A stretch of 64,000 bases of DNA from Merluccius polli. Taxonomy: Eukaryota; Chordata; Actinopteri; Gadiformes; Merlucciidae. A model generated the notes under the pieces. That model was not told the origin of the DNA, did not search any database, and was given only the letters and a program-made list of their open reading frames with translations. The DNA is taken from NCBI GenBank assembly GCA_030340625.1, contig JAOPHQ010005709.1:1-64000 (forward strand), given 5' to 3'. Shown piece after piece: positions 63,357 through 64,000 of the stretch. The number at the start of each line of letters is the position of its first letter. Position 1 is the first letter of the stretch. Both the position numbers and the translations under genes were made by a program.

Positions 63357-64000
63357 CTAGCGAATGACAGGAAGAAGGTCAAGGGAAAACAACTTGGTAA
63401 AAACAAAAAAATAACAATCACTTGGATATGCTGACCTTGAAGAAGGTACAAAAGGGTAAAAGTTATTCAACTTTGACTCCTAGAAACCCTTACTTGGATA
63501 TCTACAGCTACTACTGTATCTTGCATCCAGGGACCAAAATACACTTTTTGAATTGTGCCTTTCTACCTGCCAGAGTGGAAAAATCTATCGGCCAAGCAAT
63601 TGTTTTAAAATGAAACCTTGCATTTTTGACCTGCCAAATGGTATCAGCCATTGGCTGGTGGCAAACTGGCTTGCGTTGCATAACGACATCACCAGCCTCC
63701 TCTTCCTCCTCCTCCTCCTCCTCCTCCTCCTCCTCCTCCCACACAAAGTATGTCACTCCTCTGATTTACATACATATCAGCATTTGCCGAATCTGAACGT
63801 ACCGAATGTGAATCAGCATTATTACTGTCTCAAAGCCAAACACCATGACGGGGTTGGACCGAGTGCTTCATTACTTCATCTCACCAAGTCACAAGCTGTA
63901 TGAGTTCAACCGTGACAAGGTCAATAATGTATTAACACCATTGTACAGTCTTAAGAAAACGATGTCGCAATGTCCTCCTATTGTTTCCTTCTTCCTTGTA
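63357..64000. other. window end, aldh9a1 intron, no exon seen
   Basis: No sequence resembling the amino-terminal ALDH9A1 exons was found on the minus strand. A (TCC)n tract lies at about 63699-63739. The rest appears unique. Confidence 0.5.

Overview
The window is vertebrate nuclear DNA, almost certainly from a teleost fish. All genes are split into short GT-AG exons. The introns hold long (CA)n/(GT)n, (GA)n and (TA)n tracts, tRNA-derived SINEs and many non-autonomous hAT-type elements with intact 8-bp target-site duplications. No bacterial, viral or CRISPR features were seen.

Seven protein-coding genes were rebuilt exon by exon from splice sites, reading phase and remembered family sequences. 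In order they are: pik3r3 (+, 848-3495, 5' end missing), ipp (+, about 10821-18629), tmem69 (-, 20490-21191, first exon not found), gpbp1l1 (+, 26237-39809), nasp (-, 41330-45358), prdx1 (+, 48033-50676) and hormad1 (+, 51582-55760), followed by aldh9a1 (-, 56331-63356, 5' exons beyond the window). From pik3r3 to prdx1 the order matches the human 1p34 neighbourhood PIK3R3-IPP-TMEM69-GPBP1L1-NASP-PRDX1, with no sign of MAST2, CCDC17 or AKR1A1. Human HORMAD1 and ALDH9A1 lie elsewhere on chromosome 1.

Layout: 1-847 is repeat-rich sequence upstream of a pik3r3 internal exon. 3496-4914 is its 3'UTR. About 4.9-9.6 kb is gene-free. A CCAAT/CRE/X-box promoter at 9.6-9.8 kb precedes ipp. ipp and tmem69 converge. 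tmem69 and gpbp1l1 diverge from a CpG-rich region at 21.4-24.6 kb. gpbp1l1 and nasp converge at 40.3-40.9 kb. nasp and prdx1 diverge across 1.7 kb. hormad1 and aldh9a1 converge near 56 kb.

The genes do not form one pathway. They cover PI3K signalling (pik3r3), a BTB-kelch ubiquitin-ligase-type adaptor (ipp), a multipass membrane protein (tmem69), a nuclear GC-box-binding-like factor (gpbp1l1), a histone H1/H3-H4 chaperone (nasp), a 2-Cys peroxiredoxin (prdx1), a meiotic chromosome-axis protein (hormad1) and an aminoaldehyde dehydrogenase (aldh9a1).

The most interesting signals are in non-coding DNA. Simple repeats and minisatellites sit on splice sites: an AC/GT pair brackets a prdx1 intron, an array that looks seeded from a hormad1 splice donor, and arrays that run into acceptors of hormad1 and gpbp1l1. 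There is also a nested transposon whose outer element carries a RecQ-like reading-frame start, a 1.2-kb foldback structure, an in-frame repeat in nasp and a one-base frame break in ipp.
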